Shown here in pieces: positions 57,845 to 64,000 of a DNA stretch of 64,000 nucleotides (within the stretch, counting starts at the first letter, position 1; every line of letters begins with the position of its first letter). The notes beneath the pieces are model-generated. The model had not been told where the DNA came from. It saw nothing but the letters and a program-made list of their open reading frames with translations, and made no database searches. A program made the position numbers and the translations under genes. The stretch is from Verrucomicrobiota bacterium (GTDB lineage Bacteria > Verrucomicrobiota > Verrucomicrobiia > Verrucomicrobiales > Verrucomicrobiaceae), in assembly GCA_017301975.1 (NCBI GenBank), contig JAFLEI010000003.1:124724-188723 (forward strand), in the 5' to 3' direction.

Positions 57845-58159
57845 ATGGCCGGAATTCAGATTGCAGACGACGGTTTGCGGAATGAGAGGGTGGGCATGGG
57901 ACAAGAAGACGAAATCGAGCGCAACATGGGCGTGCAGCCTTTGGACGGGATCATGACGGAACATGAGCTGGGAAATCATGCCTTGGTGGCCGCCAGTACG
58001 GAGCCCATGACCCACAAGGCCGTGCAGCGTGCCCGCAAAGGTCGCCGCCTGACCAAGCACATGAAACAGCGCATGGCCGATGCCCTGAATCTCCTTCTGA
58101 AACAGAAGGGCGTGGAATTGGAGCGCCCGTGGGGGGTGAAGGATTTGTTCACGTACTGA
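57845..58159 (+). CDS. Hypothetical small basic protein
   Basis: A 104-residue protein. The first 40 residues are acidic to neutral; the C-terminal 55 residues are basic and helical (ALVAASTEPMTHKAVQRARKGRRLTKHMKQRMADALN), which might bind nucleic acid. The ATG at 57845 follows a GGGGGGAAC ribosome-site-like run by 4 nt. No domain is recognised; the coding assignment rests on the ribosome site and codon use. Confidence 0.55.
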   Translation: MAGIQIADDGLRNERVGMGQEDEIERNMGVQPLDGIMTEHELGNHALVAASTEPMTHKAVQRARKGRRLTKHMKQRMADALNLLLKQKGVELERPWGVKDLFTY

Positions 58160-58234
58160 AGTGGCAAAACGGATAGCCAGAGGTGCATCGCCCGGCTTGC
58201 CGTGGGGATTTCATCTTGCTAGCATCTCCCCACC

Positions 58235-58648
58235 ATGTCCGATGCCATCGCCAACCGCCGTTTCGTCACTGCCGCCGAAAAAATCGACTTCCTTTCGCCT
58301 TGGACGCTCGAGGAATGGATCTGCCGCAGCGACATCGTAAACAACGAGCACCTCATGATGGTGCGGGCGAACATGGAGCCGGGGCGCAGCCATCCCTTCC
58401 ATTCGCATCCCACCCGGGAGGAAATGATCTACGTTCTTTCTGGCAAGGCCGAGCAATGGGTGGGACAGCAGAAAAAAATCCTCGGGCCCGGTGACACGGC
58501 CTTCATCCCCATGGGGGAAATCCATGGCACCTGGAACGTGGGAGACGAGATGCTCGTCTTCCTTGCAATCCTTTCTCCTGCCAAGGCGGAGGAGCCAGGG
58601 CTTGTGGATCACAGCGAAGAAGAGCCGTGGAAGTCCCTGCGGAAGTAG
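58235..58648 (+). CDS. Cupin domain-containing protein
   Basis: A 137-residue single-domain cupin. The first cupin motif is HPFHSHPTREEMIYVLSGKAEQWVG, with His-His-Glu metal ligands; the second is LGPGDTAFIPMGEIHGTWN, with the last His. No signal peptide is visible. Small cupins act as isomerases, dioxygenases or sugar-binding proteins, and the substrate here is unknown. It is convergent with the unnamed-family gene, 19 nt away. Confidence 0.9.
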   Translation: MSDAIANRRFVTAAEKIDFLSPWTLEEWICRSDIVNNEHLMMVRANMEPGRSHPFHSHPTREEMIYVLSGKAEQWVGQQKKILGPGDTAFIPMGEIHGTWNVGDEMLVFLAILSPAKAEEPGLVDHSEEEPWKSLRK

Positions 58649-58667
58649 TACGGGGGATGCAGCGGAC

Positions 58668-59828
58668 CTATTCCGTGCGCAGCTTTTTGCGCAGATCGTT
58701 GACCCCATCACGAATGGCGAAGAGTTCGGCCCGGAAATCGATGAGCAGCTCTTGCCGGTCTCTCCACTCGGGGGCTTCCATCAGTTCGTTCAATGCGGCG
58801 AGGGCTTCGTTGGCCCAGCTGAGGCAGCGGCGTAGAATGGCGAGCGTGTGGCCGGTTTGAAATGTGCCGTCAAAGTCATGCGTGCCGAGTGCTCCGGCCA
58901 GCTTTCCGCTGATGTTCATGGAGTTGCGAATAAAACTGTCGAGCGGTGTACTGCCGTCGCTTACGGCGGTGTTTTCGCAGCGCTCTTCTTCGATTTCGGT
59001 CAGCAGCCGCAGGACGAAATTCTGAGCCATGGTTTGCAGCGGGTGGGCTTCGCGCTCACTCTCTTCCAAGTATTCGGAGAAGGCTTGGTCATCAAAATCT
59101 TCCTCGATACCTTCCAGCTCCGGCAGGACTTCATGGCCCTCTTTCCAGGCTTCTCCCTGCGCATCTTCGTCATCTGGCCCGGGCTCGCGATCTCCGCCCA
59201 GCATGTGATCCCAGCCCATGACAAAGGCGATGCGGCTGTCATGGAGCCCTTCAGCGCCGTATTTTTCGATCGCTTCCATATGTGCGTCCGCGAGACGATC
59301 CGACTGTTTGAGAGAGTTTTCCCAGGCTTCTTCGCTGTCATCGAATCCATCATCGTCCTTCGGATCGGGGCGTTGAATAATGCCGGCCAGCCAGTCGCGC
59401 ATGGCGCGGAGGGAGGCCATCTTCTGCGCCTCTTCCTGCGACTCGTTCATTTCCCAGACCCACCCGGAGATGCTGACCTCAAAATCCGTGCCCTCGATAA
59501 AAACACGGCCGTTCTCCTCGGAGAACCACTCAAAGTAGAATGTATTGGGGCCTTCGGCGGGAGTATTGGCGTTTGGTTTGCGGGAGGTGGTGAGGTCGCC
59601 GACCTGTCCCTTCTGTTTCGGCTGCAAGCCCGCGGCGACTGCGCTGGGCGAGGGCTTGGGGTTGGTGAAGCTGAGTTTGCAGCCGGCGACATCGCGCCAG
59701 GCATTGCCTCTCAGATCAATGATAACGGGATACTCCCGGCCGACCAGCCAGAGCCTGCCACGCACATTGTCGCGGGTGGTGTTGTCGATTTCGCCACGGA
59801 TGACGGCAGTGTCGAGACGCAGGGCCAT
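58668..59828 (-). CDS. Conserved acidic protein of an unnamed family (paralog of 51200-52219)
   Basis: A 386-residue cytoplasmic protein. The open frame extends upstream to 61373, but only the part from the ATG at 59828 (MALRLDTAVIRGEI) shows protein-like character; the rest is antisense to scpB and pheA. Residues 8-60 hold the family motif RDVAGCKLSFTNP, and 105-130 has YFEWFSEENGRVFIEG. A very acidic middle section (DPKDDDGFDDSEEAWENS, EDFDDQAFSEYLEESE) is followed by a helical C-terminal domain (LAILRRCLSWANEALAALNELMEAP). The match in order and spacing to the protein at 51200-52219 makes the two members of one family. No enzyme motif is visible. Confidence 0.75.
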   Translation of the reverse strand: MALRLDTAVIRGEIDNTTRDNVRGRLWLVGREYPVIIDLRGNAWRDVAGCKLSFTNPKPSPSAVAAGLQPKQKGQVGDLTTSRKPNANTPAEGPNTFYFEWFSEENGRVFIEGTDFEVSISGWVWEMNESQEEAQKMASLRAMRDWLAGIIQRPDPKDDDGFDDSEEAWENSLKQSDRLADAHMEAIEKYGAEGLHDSRIAFVMGWDHMLGGDREPGPDDEDAQGEAWKEGHEVLPELEGIEEDFDDQAFSEYLEESEREAHPLQTMAQNFVLRLLTEIEEERCENTAVSDGSTPLDSFIRNSMNISGKLAGALGTHDFDGTFQTGHTLAILRRCLSWANEALAALNELMEAPEWRDRQELLIDFRAELFAIRDGVNDLRKKLRTE

Positions 59829-59921
59829 GCCCGCATGAGAGCGTGGGCGGGGAGGGAGTGTCAAGCCCAAGGCATGGCTTGACTCTCCCCGCTGGCTCGC
59901 TTGAGATTGCCTGTCCGCGCC

Positions 59922-60632
59922 ATGGAACTGATCTCGATCGTCGAAGCCCTTCTTTTTGCCACCCAGGAGCCCCTGGGCGTGCCGCAGATGTGTGCCGCCG
60001 TCAAAGAGACGGCGAAAGACATTTGTGATGCTGCCAGCGAGTCCGCCGGAGCCGGTGAGGAAAGCCAGATCCAGATCCCGGAGTGGGTTGCCCCGCTGGC
60101 TGCCACGACGGAGGAGCAGGTGCGCGGGATTTTGGACGACCTGATCGCCCGCTACGCCGCAGAGAAGCATGCCTTCACACTCGTCGAGCGTGCAAACGGC
60201 TGGCGTATCGCCGCCCGTGGCGAATATGCCGAGTGGTGTCGTGCGCTTTATCCCGGCAAGAAAGTGCAGCGCCTGAGCCAGCCCGCGCTGGAGACGCTCG
60301 CCATCGTGGCCTACCGCCAGCCAATCACGAAAGCCGGCATCGAAGCGGTGCGTGGTGTTTCGGTGGATGCGATGGTGCAGCAGCTCATTGATCGCGGATT
60401 GATGAAAATCGAGGGTCGTGCCGATCTGCCGGGCCGCCCGCTGCTTTATGGCACCACGGAAGCTTTCCTGGATCATTTCGGCGTGCGCAGTCTGGATGAC
60501 ATGCCGAATGCCTCCGAACTCCGCCGCGTGAAACTGCCGACTGCCGAGGAAGGTGCCTCCGCAGCAGAACAACCCCAGGAGCATCAGCTCTCCCTGGCTC
60601 CGGTCACGCCTGCTGCGGCTGACGAGTCTTAA
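59922..60632 (+). CDS. scpB: Segregation and condensation protein B
   Basis: A 236-residue protein of the kleisin-associated winged-helix type. MELISIVEALLFATQEPLGVPQM begins the first winged helix, and LSQPALETLAIVAYRQPITKAGIEAVRGVS is the standard ScpB signature; the second winged helix follows (LIDRGLMKIEGRADLPGRPLLYGTT). ScpB dimers join ScpA and SMC to form the chromosome-condensing complex. The long poorly conserved tail (residues 205-236, SAAEQPQEHQLS) is common. scpA is not adjacent; the pheA gene follows after 21 nt. Confidence 0.94.
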   Translation: MELISIVEALLFATQEPLGVPQMCAAVKETAKDICDAASESAGAGEESQIQIPEWVAPLAATTEEQVRGILDDLIARYAAEKHAFTLVERANGWRIAARGEYAEWCRALYPGKKVQRLSQPALETLAIVAYRQPITKAGIEAVRGVSVDAMVQQLIDRGLMKIEGRADLPGRPLLYGTTEAFLDHFGVRSLDDMPNASELRRVKLPTAEEGASAAEQPQEHQLSLAPVTPAAADES

Positions 60633-60653
60633 CCCTCTTTTCTCCTGCGGCCC

Positions 60654-61739
60654 ATGTCCCTCGAAGAAGTCCGCGTCAAGATCGACAGCATCGATCAGCA
60701 ACTGTTGCGTTTGCTCAACGAACGCGCCGAGCTGGTGCACGCCGTCGGTGAAATCAAACGCAAGGACGATCTCGACATCTATGTGCCGGGCCGTGAAGAC
60801 AAGCTGCTGCGCAAGCTGGCGGAGATCAATCGTGCACAAAACGGCCGCCTCACTGAGCGGGCCATCCGTGCAATTTATCGCGAGATTATGAGTGCCGCCC
60901 TCGCTTTGGAGGACAGTTTGAAAATCGCCTACCTCGGCCCCACGGGTTCCTGGACCCATCAGGCGGCGGTGAACAAATTCGGCCACTGTGTCGAGTACCT
61001 CGCGGAAGCCAGCACCGAAGGTGTCTTTGGGCGTGTAGCCGCGCAGACCGCCGACTATGGCGTGCTGCCCATTGAGCATTCCACGGAAGGCGCTGTGCAT
61101 CACACGCTGGACCATTTGGCGGACAGCGTCCTGCAGATCTACGCCGAGATTTTGTGGAAGGCCGATGCCGCTGTCATGGCGCAGGGGCCGAACAGCAGCA
61201 TCACCGAGATCCATGGCCGGGCGCAGATGCTTGCCCATTGCCGTCCCTGGCTGATGCAGAGCTTTCCTGGGGCACAACTCATCGAAGCCGCTAGTTCCAG
61301 CGCGGCGGCCTCCCTGGCTGCGCAGAATCCCGCCGTGGCGGCGCTGGGGACTCCCCTGAGCGCGGAACTGCACGATCTGCGTGTCATCGCCACCTCGCCA
61401 CGCGAATACGCCACACAGACGCGCTTCATCATCCTCGGCCGCCGCTCAGGTCCACCTTCTGGCAATGATAACACGATGCTCATGATCCATGCCAAGGATC
61501 GCGTCGGGGCGCTCATGGAGGTGCTGCAGGTCTTTGCCTCACGCAACGTCAACGTGCGCCAGATCGAGAATCGCCCTGCGTCCTGCGGCACCCAGGCCAG
61601 GTTCTTTCTCGAAATCAGCGGCCACCACTCGGACGCCACGCTTCAGCAGGCCATCAGCGCCCTTGAAGTCGAAGGCATTGCCGTTCAGGTGAAAGTCCTC
61701 GGCAGTTATCCGGCTCCTGGCTGGGTGGAAGAAAGGTGA
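60654..61739 (+). CDS. pheA: Bifunctional chorismate mutase/prephenate dehydratase
   Basis: A 361-residue enzyme of phenylalanine synthesis. Residues 1-90 are an AroQ-type chorismate mutase (SLEEVRVKIDSIDQQLLRLLNERAELV). Residues 90-270 are the prephenate dehydratase (LKIAYLGPTGSWTHQAAVNKFG, GVLPIEHSTEGAVHHTLD, and the catalytic TQTRFIILGR). Residues 280-360 are an ACT domain for feedback control by phenylalanine, with the ESRP-type motif as QIENRPASCG. It converts chorismate to phenylpyruvate in two steps. It starts 21 nt after scpB. Confidence 0.95.
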   Translation: MSLEEVRVKIDSIDQQLLRLLNERAELVHAVGEIKRKDDLDIYVPGREDKLLRKLAEINRAQNGRLTERAIRAIYREIMSAALALEDSLKIAYLGPTGSWTHQAAVNKFGHCVEYLAEASTEGVFGRVAAQTADYGVLPIEHSTEGAVHHTLDHLADSVLQIYAEILWKADAAVMAQGPNSSITEIHGRAQMLAHCRPWLMQSFPGAQLIEAASSSAAASLAAQNPAVAALGTPLSAELHDLRVIATSPREYATQTRFIILGRRSGPPSGNDNTMLMIHAKDRVGALMEVLQVFASRNVNVRQIENRPASCGTQARFFLEISGHHSDATLQQAISALEVEGIAVQVKVLGSYPAPGWVEER

Positions 61740-61836
61740 CATTCAGAACCGGCTTTGTGCCGTCGCCTTCGGGGTTCTTTGACGTGGTGCATTCATTCGG
61801 TTGTTTTTACGCGGGTCCCGCCGTTGTTTGGCCATC

Positions 61837-62439
61837 ATGCGCCTGCTTTCGCTGATGCTAATCTTCACGCTATCTCTGGATGCGGGCGACCAGGTACAGG
61901 CGGTGCCGGCATCGTCGCCCTGGACCATGGCCGACTACGAGCGATTCACTCCTGAATCGATCCGGTTGTATCCGCCGGTGCTGCAGGTGATGGAGCGTTC
62001 GAGTCTGGACACAGGCCTGCTCAGTGCGGCAATTTTCTTTGCCACCAACGCGCAGCGGCAGAAGCACGGGCTGCCGATGTTCCGCACCTCCCGTGCGCTG
62101 GCGGCGTGTGCCTACGAGCACTCACGAGACATGGCGTTGGAGAAGTTCTTTTCTCATGAGAACCCGAATGATCCGGAGAAACGTACTGCCTGGCAGCGCA
62201 TGGAGGCCAAAGGTCTGAAAAGCGGCGAGCGCGCTGAAAACATCGCCATGCGGACATCCAATGGTCTCACCTATCTCGCATTTGCAGACGAGATGGTGAA
62301 ATTGTGGATGAATTCTCCAAGCCACCGGGCGACCATCTTGAACCGAAACCTCCTCTTTCTGGGCTGCGGTGTGCATGCCTGCAACTGCCCCAAATTTCAT
62401 TTTTACGCCACTCAGAACTTCGCTTCGGTGGTGCCATAG
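61837..62439 (+). CDS. Secreted CAP-domain protein
   Basis: A 200-residue exported protein. A signal peptide (RLLSLMLIFTLSLDAG) precedes a CAP/SCP domain: FFATNAQRQKHGLP, LAACAYEHSRDMALEKFFSHENPN, GERAENIAMRTS, and LWMNSPSHRATILNRNLLFLGCGVH. The histidine and glutamate of the CAP cleft are present. CAP proteins bind sterols, lipids or peptidoglycan, or act as weak proteases. Two CxC pairs close to the end (GCGVHACNCPKFH) are an extra feature that could bind metal or form disulfides. The ATG at 61837 puts the signal peptide at the N-terminus. Confidence 0.9.
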   Translation: MRLLSLMLIFTLSLDAGDQVQAVPASSPWTMADYERFTPESIRLYPPVLQVMERSSLDTGLLSAAIFFATNAQRQKHGLPMFRTSRALAACAYEHSRDMALEKFFSHENPNDPEKRTAWQRMEAKGLKSGERAENIAMRTSNGLTYLAFADEMVKLWMNSPSHRATILNRNLLFLGCGVHACNCPKFHFYATQNFASVVP

Positions 62440-62466
62440 GGAGGCACGGCGGTCCCGTTAGGCTGC

Positions 62467-63843
62467 TCAGAGACCGCGCACGACTCGAAAGCCCACATAC
62501 GCAGCAGGCACATCTCCCGGCAGGTTGAATCGACTCGCGCAGCGGGCTTCAGCAGCCGTATGCCGCCAGCTCCCGCCCCTGACAACGCAGTTTTTACCCT
62601 TGTCAGGACCATGGGGGTTGTTGATCAGCGGCACCGGACTCCCGTATTCGGGATCGTAAAAATCCCAGCACCACTCGGACACGTTCCCCGCCATGTCATG
62701 GAGACCGAATTCGTTGGGCGGAAAAGAGCCAACAACAGCTGTGTATGGTTTGCTGCTCATCAGAGCGGCCGCTGTTCCTTCACGCTGGCATTTGTCATAC
62801 TCGATGCGGGTTGAGCCATGGTAGTTGGCCTGCTCCTGCGTGATCTCGTTGCCGCACGGAAAACGTTTGCCTGAGAGGCCTCCCCGGGCGGCGAACTCCC
62901 ATTCGGCCTCGGTGGGCAGCCGGTAACCCTTGGCCTCCCAGTTAACCTGCGGGTTGCCGATGTCCACCATGCCTTTGCGGGCCACGTTCTGCCTGCCGGT
63001 TCCGGTGTAATAACAAGGTGTGAGGCCTTCCTTTTCGCTGAGAGCGTTGCACCATTTCACTGCATCTGCCCAAGAGATGCCATAGACTGGATGGTTGTGT
63101 GCTTTGCCCGAGCCTGCAGGGAGGTCGGAATAGCCGTGGTCCCGGCCCCAAAGCATGACGCTGTCCCATAGCTCCAAGGTTACTTCGTATCTGGCAATCG
63201 CGAAGGGTGCCAGTTTGACTTGATGAGTCCGCGCATCCTTTAAGTCATCCATGGGATCTCCCATGGAGTAGGTGCCTCCCTTGAGCGTCACATACTGGGT
63301 CTCGGGTTTTACGACAGGAGCAGCTGCCCGTGGCTTGGCTGTCAGGCGGGGCTGAGGTGCAGGGAGCTGAGGTGCAGGGAGCCGAGGTGCAGCGAGCTGA
63401 GGCGCAGGGAGCTGAGGTGCAGCGAGCTGAGGTGCAGCGAGCTGAGGCGCAGCGAGCTGAGGCGCAGGGAGCTGAGGCGCAGGGAGCTGAGGTGCAGGGA
63501 GCTGAGGCGCAGGGAGCTGAGGTGCAGGGAGCTGAGGCGCAGCGAGCTGGGGCGCAGGGAGCCGGTGGTTGAGTCCGAGAAGATATCCTGAAACGGCGGA
63601 GATGAGAAACCCCGCTGCAACGAGCCCCTTGTGCAAAGACTTGGTGCGCCGGTTGCGCTGCGAAGGGCGGCTGTAGAACGGCCTCTCGTCGCCCTGAATC
63701 CCGTCCGTCAGCGCAGCGGGTTCGGATGCCTGCTCGTCGTTTCCTGCCAGGACTGTCCTATGTGGCGAACTCTTGCCCTGCCTCATCGCCTTGCCCGCTT
63801 TTTGAAGCGAAAGAAAAATGGTGGCATCGTTTCGGAATAACAT
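62467..63843 (-). CDS. Membrane-anchored SUMF1/FGE-like protein with APQL repeats
   Basis: A 458-residue protein. A cytoplasmic N-terminus (about 70 residues) leads to a membrane helix (LVAAGFLISAVSGYLLGL), then about 14 repeats of APQL(P/A) that form a rigid proline-rich stalk, then a SUMF1-type domain (formylglycine-generating enzyme fold): GGTYSMGDPMDDLKDARTHQV, ARYEVTLELWDS, YRLPTEAEWEFAARGG, EFGLHDMAGNVSEWCWD and NCVVRGGSWRHTAAEARCASRF. Genuine FGEs have two catalytic cysteines after GGSY; here that region reads GGSWRHTAAEARC, so sulfatase activation is unlikely. ATG at 63786 is an alternative start. A palindrome lies 22 nt upstream. Confidence 0.85.
   Translation of the reverse strand: MLFRNDATIFLSLQKAGKAMRQGKSSPHRTVLAGNDEQASEPAALTDGIQGDERPFYSRPSQRNRRTKSLHKGLVAAGFLISAVSGYLLGLNHRLPAPQLAAPQLPAPQLPAPQLPAPQLPAPQLPAPQLAAPQLAAPQLAAPQLPAPQLAAPRLPAPQLPAPQPRLTAKPRAAAPVVKPETQYVTLKGGTYSMGDPMDDLKDARTHQVKLAPFAIARYEVTLELWDSVMLWGRDHGYSDLPAGSGKAHNHPVYGISWADAVKWCNALSEKEGLTPCYYTGTGRQNVARKGMVDIGNPQVNWEAKGYRLPTEAEWEFAARGGLSGKRFPCGNEITQEQANYHGSTRIEYDKCQREGTAAALMSSKPYTAVVGSFPPNEFGLHDMAGNVSEWCWDFYDPEYGSPVPLINNPHGPDKGKNCVVRGGSWRHTAAEARCASRFNLPGDVPAAYVGFRVVRGL
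63348..63565. repeat. 15-bp tandem repeat encoding APQL(P/A)
   Basis: About 14 copies of a 15-bp unit (consensus GAGCTGAGGTGCAGG and GAGCTGAGGCGCAGC) encode five residues each. The unit is a multiple of three, so all six frames stay open, and the copy number can change without frameshifts. The variation between copies is mostly the P/A choice at one position. Confidence 0.9.
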
Positions 63844-63865
63844 GGGGACTCGGGGGGCGGCCTAT

Positions 63866-63890
63866 GAAAACGGCTGATTCAGCAGTTTTC
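63866..63890. promoter_or_regulatory. 25-bp imperfect palindrome upstream of the SUMF1-like gene
   Basis: GAAAAC-G-GCTGA-T-TCAGC-A-GTTTTC is symmetrical apart from one mismatched pair and the centre. It lies 23 nt ahead of the start codon of the minus-strand gene, where an operator would be expected. No T-run follows it on either strand. Confidence 0.45.
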
Positions 63891-64000
63891 AGTGCATGAA
63901 AAAAACGAATACAAACATTCTTGTCCTCCAAACCTTTTTGAACGGTCCGGAGTAAAAAAGAGGATGAGTCAGGGACGCCGTCATTTCCAGAAGGAAAGCG

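Noticed and set aside
59829..61373. Upstream extension of the minus-strand frame of the unnamed-family gene to 901 codons
   Set aside because: It lies antisense to scpB and pheA, has no domain and simply reflects the codon pattern of the opposite strand; the family match begins at 59828.
63348..63565. Possible CRISPR array
   Set aside because: The units are 15 bp with no spacers, and they encode an APQL stalk in frame with a recognisable protein.
63330..63572. Plus-strand repeat-rich open frame over the APQL repeat
   Set aside because: A 15-bp repeat keeps all frames open; the minus-strand frame alone joins a membrane helix and a SUMF1 domain.

Overview
The window reads as a chromosomal segment from a GC-rich member of the Verrucomicrobiota, most like the Verrucomicrobiaceae (Prosthecobacter/Verrucomicrobium group). 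The evidence is family content rather than a marker gene: two DUF1501 proteins, a PSD1/planctomycete-type cytochrome c protein, a PVC-type membrane-bound dehydrogenase with a cytochrome tail, a PmoA-like DUF6807 protein, a DUF1080 protein, a TIGR03790 protein and an NPYAPP-type membrane protein all belong to families enriched in the PVC superphylum. I see no rRNA or tRNA gene, insertion sequence, prophage, CRISPR array or plasmid gene. Coding density is high and no gene-free stretch exceeds about 225 bases.

Layout. Positions 1-7237 hold a TIGR03790 gene running off the left edge behind a PhnP-like metallo-hydrolase, a small membrane protein, a homoserine O-acetyltransferase, an unusual Mrr-nuclease-like/bactofilin fusion and a GT-C type membrane glycosyltransferase. 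Positions 7240-26531 are an almost unbroken minus-strand block of secreted or envelope proteins: an esterase, the DUF1501/cytochrome cluster, a beta-lactamase-fold hydrolase coupled to a tandem metallo-beta-lactamase protein, an M20 amidohydrolase, a DUF1080 protein, an SDR coupled to a TrkA-C membrane protein, a YwqK-like lipoprotein, a one-haem cytochrome-like protein and an NsrR-like Rrf2 regulator with a palindrome in front of it. Two small secreted peptides with near-identical terminators follow (26640-27354).

Positions 27507-44250 are mainly plus strand: a sugar nucleotidyltransferase next to an AmgK-like kinase (possible cell-wall sugar recycling), CdsA, Dxr, a giant alpha-2-macroglobulin with an intact thioester motif, a putative ATP-grasp protein, a hydrolase and a multi-PAS histidine kinase. 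Positions 44336-53581 mix housekeeping (guanylate kinase, TlyA methyltransferase), an HlyD-type adaptor, a Tat-exported Gfo/Idh/MocA protein, a nitrilase-family amidase coupled to an MFS transporter, and the first of two members of an unnamed protein family. Positions 53729-63843 carry an envelope group (pseudopilin-like, BamE-like, LysM lipoprotein, amidase), a polyprenyl diphosphate synthase, RadC, a cupin, the second member of the unnamed family, ScpB, PheA, a CAP-domain protein and a membrane-anchored sulfatase-modifying-factor-like protein with a 15-bp tandem repeat.

Several adjacent genes overlap by 4 nt (ATGA), which suggests translational coupling: DUF1501/DUF6807 (13030-13033), MBL/serine hydrolase (18675-18678), TrkA-C/SDR (23515-23518) and MFS/nitrilase (49406-49409). 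I did not find a clearly demarcated new defence or mobile system. The most novel-looking items are the Mrr-like/bactofilin fusion at 4467-5405, the unnamed two-member family at 51200-52219 and 58668-59828, and the NsrR-like regulator paired with a cytochrome-like gene.
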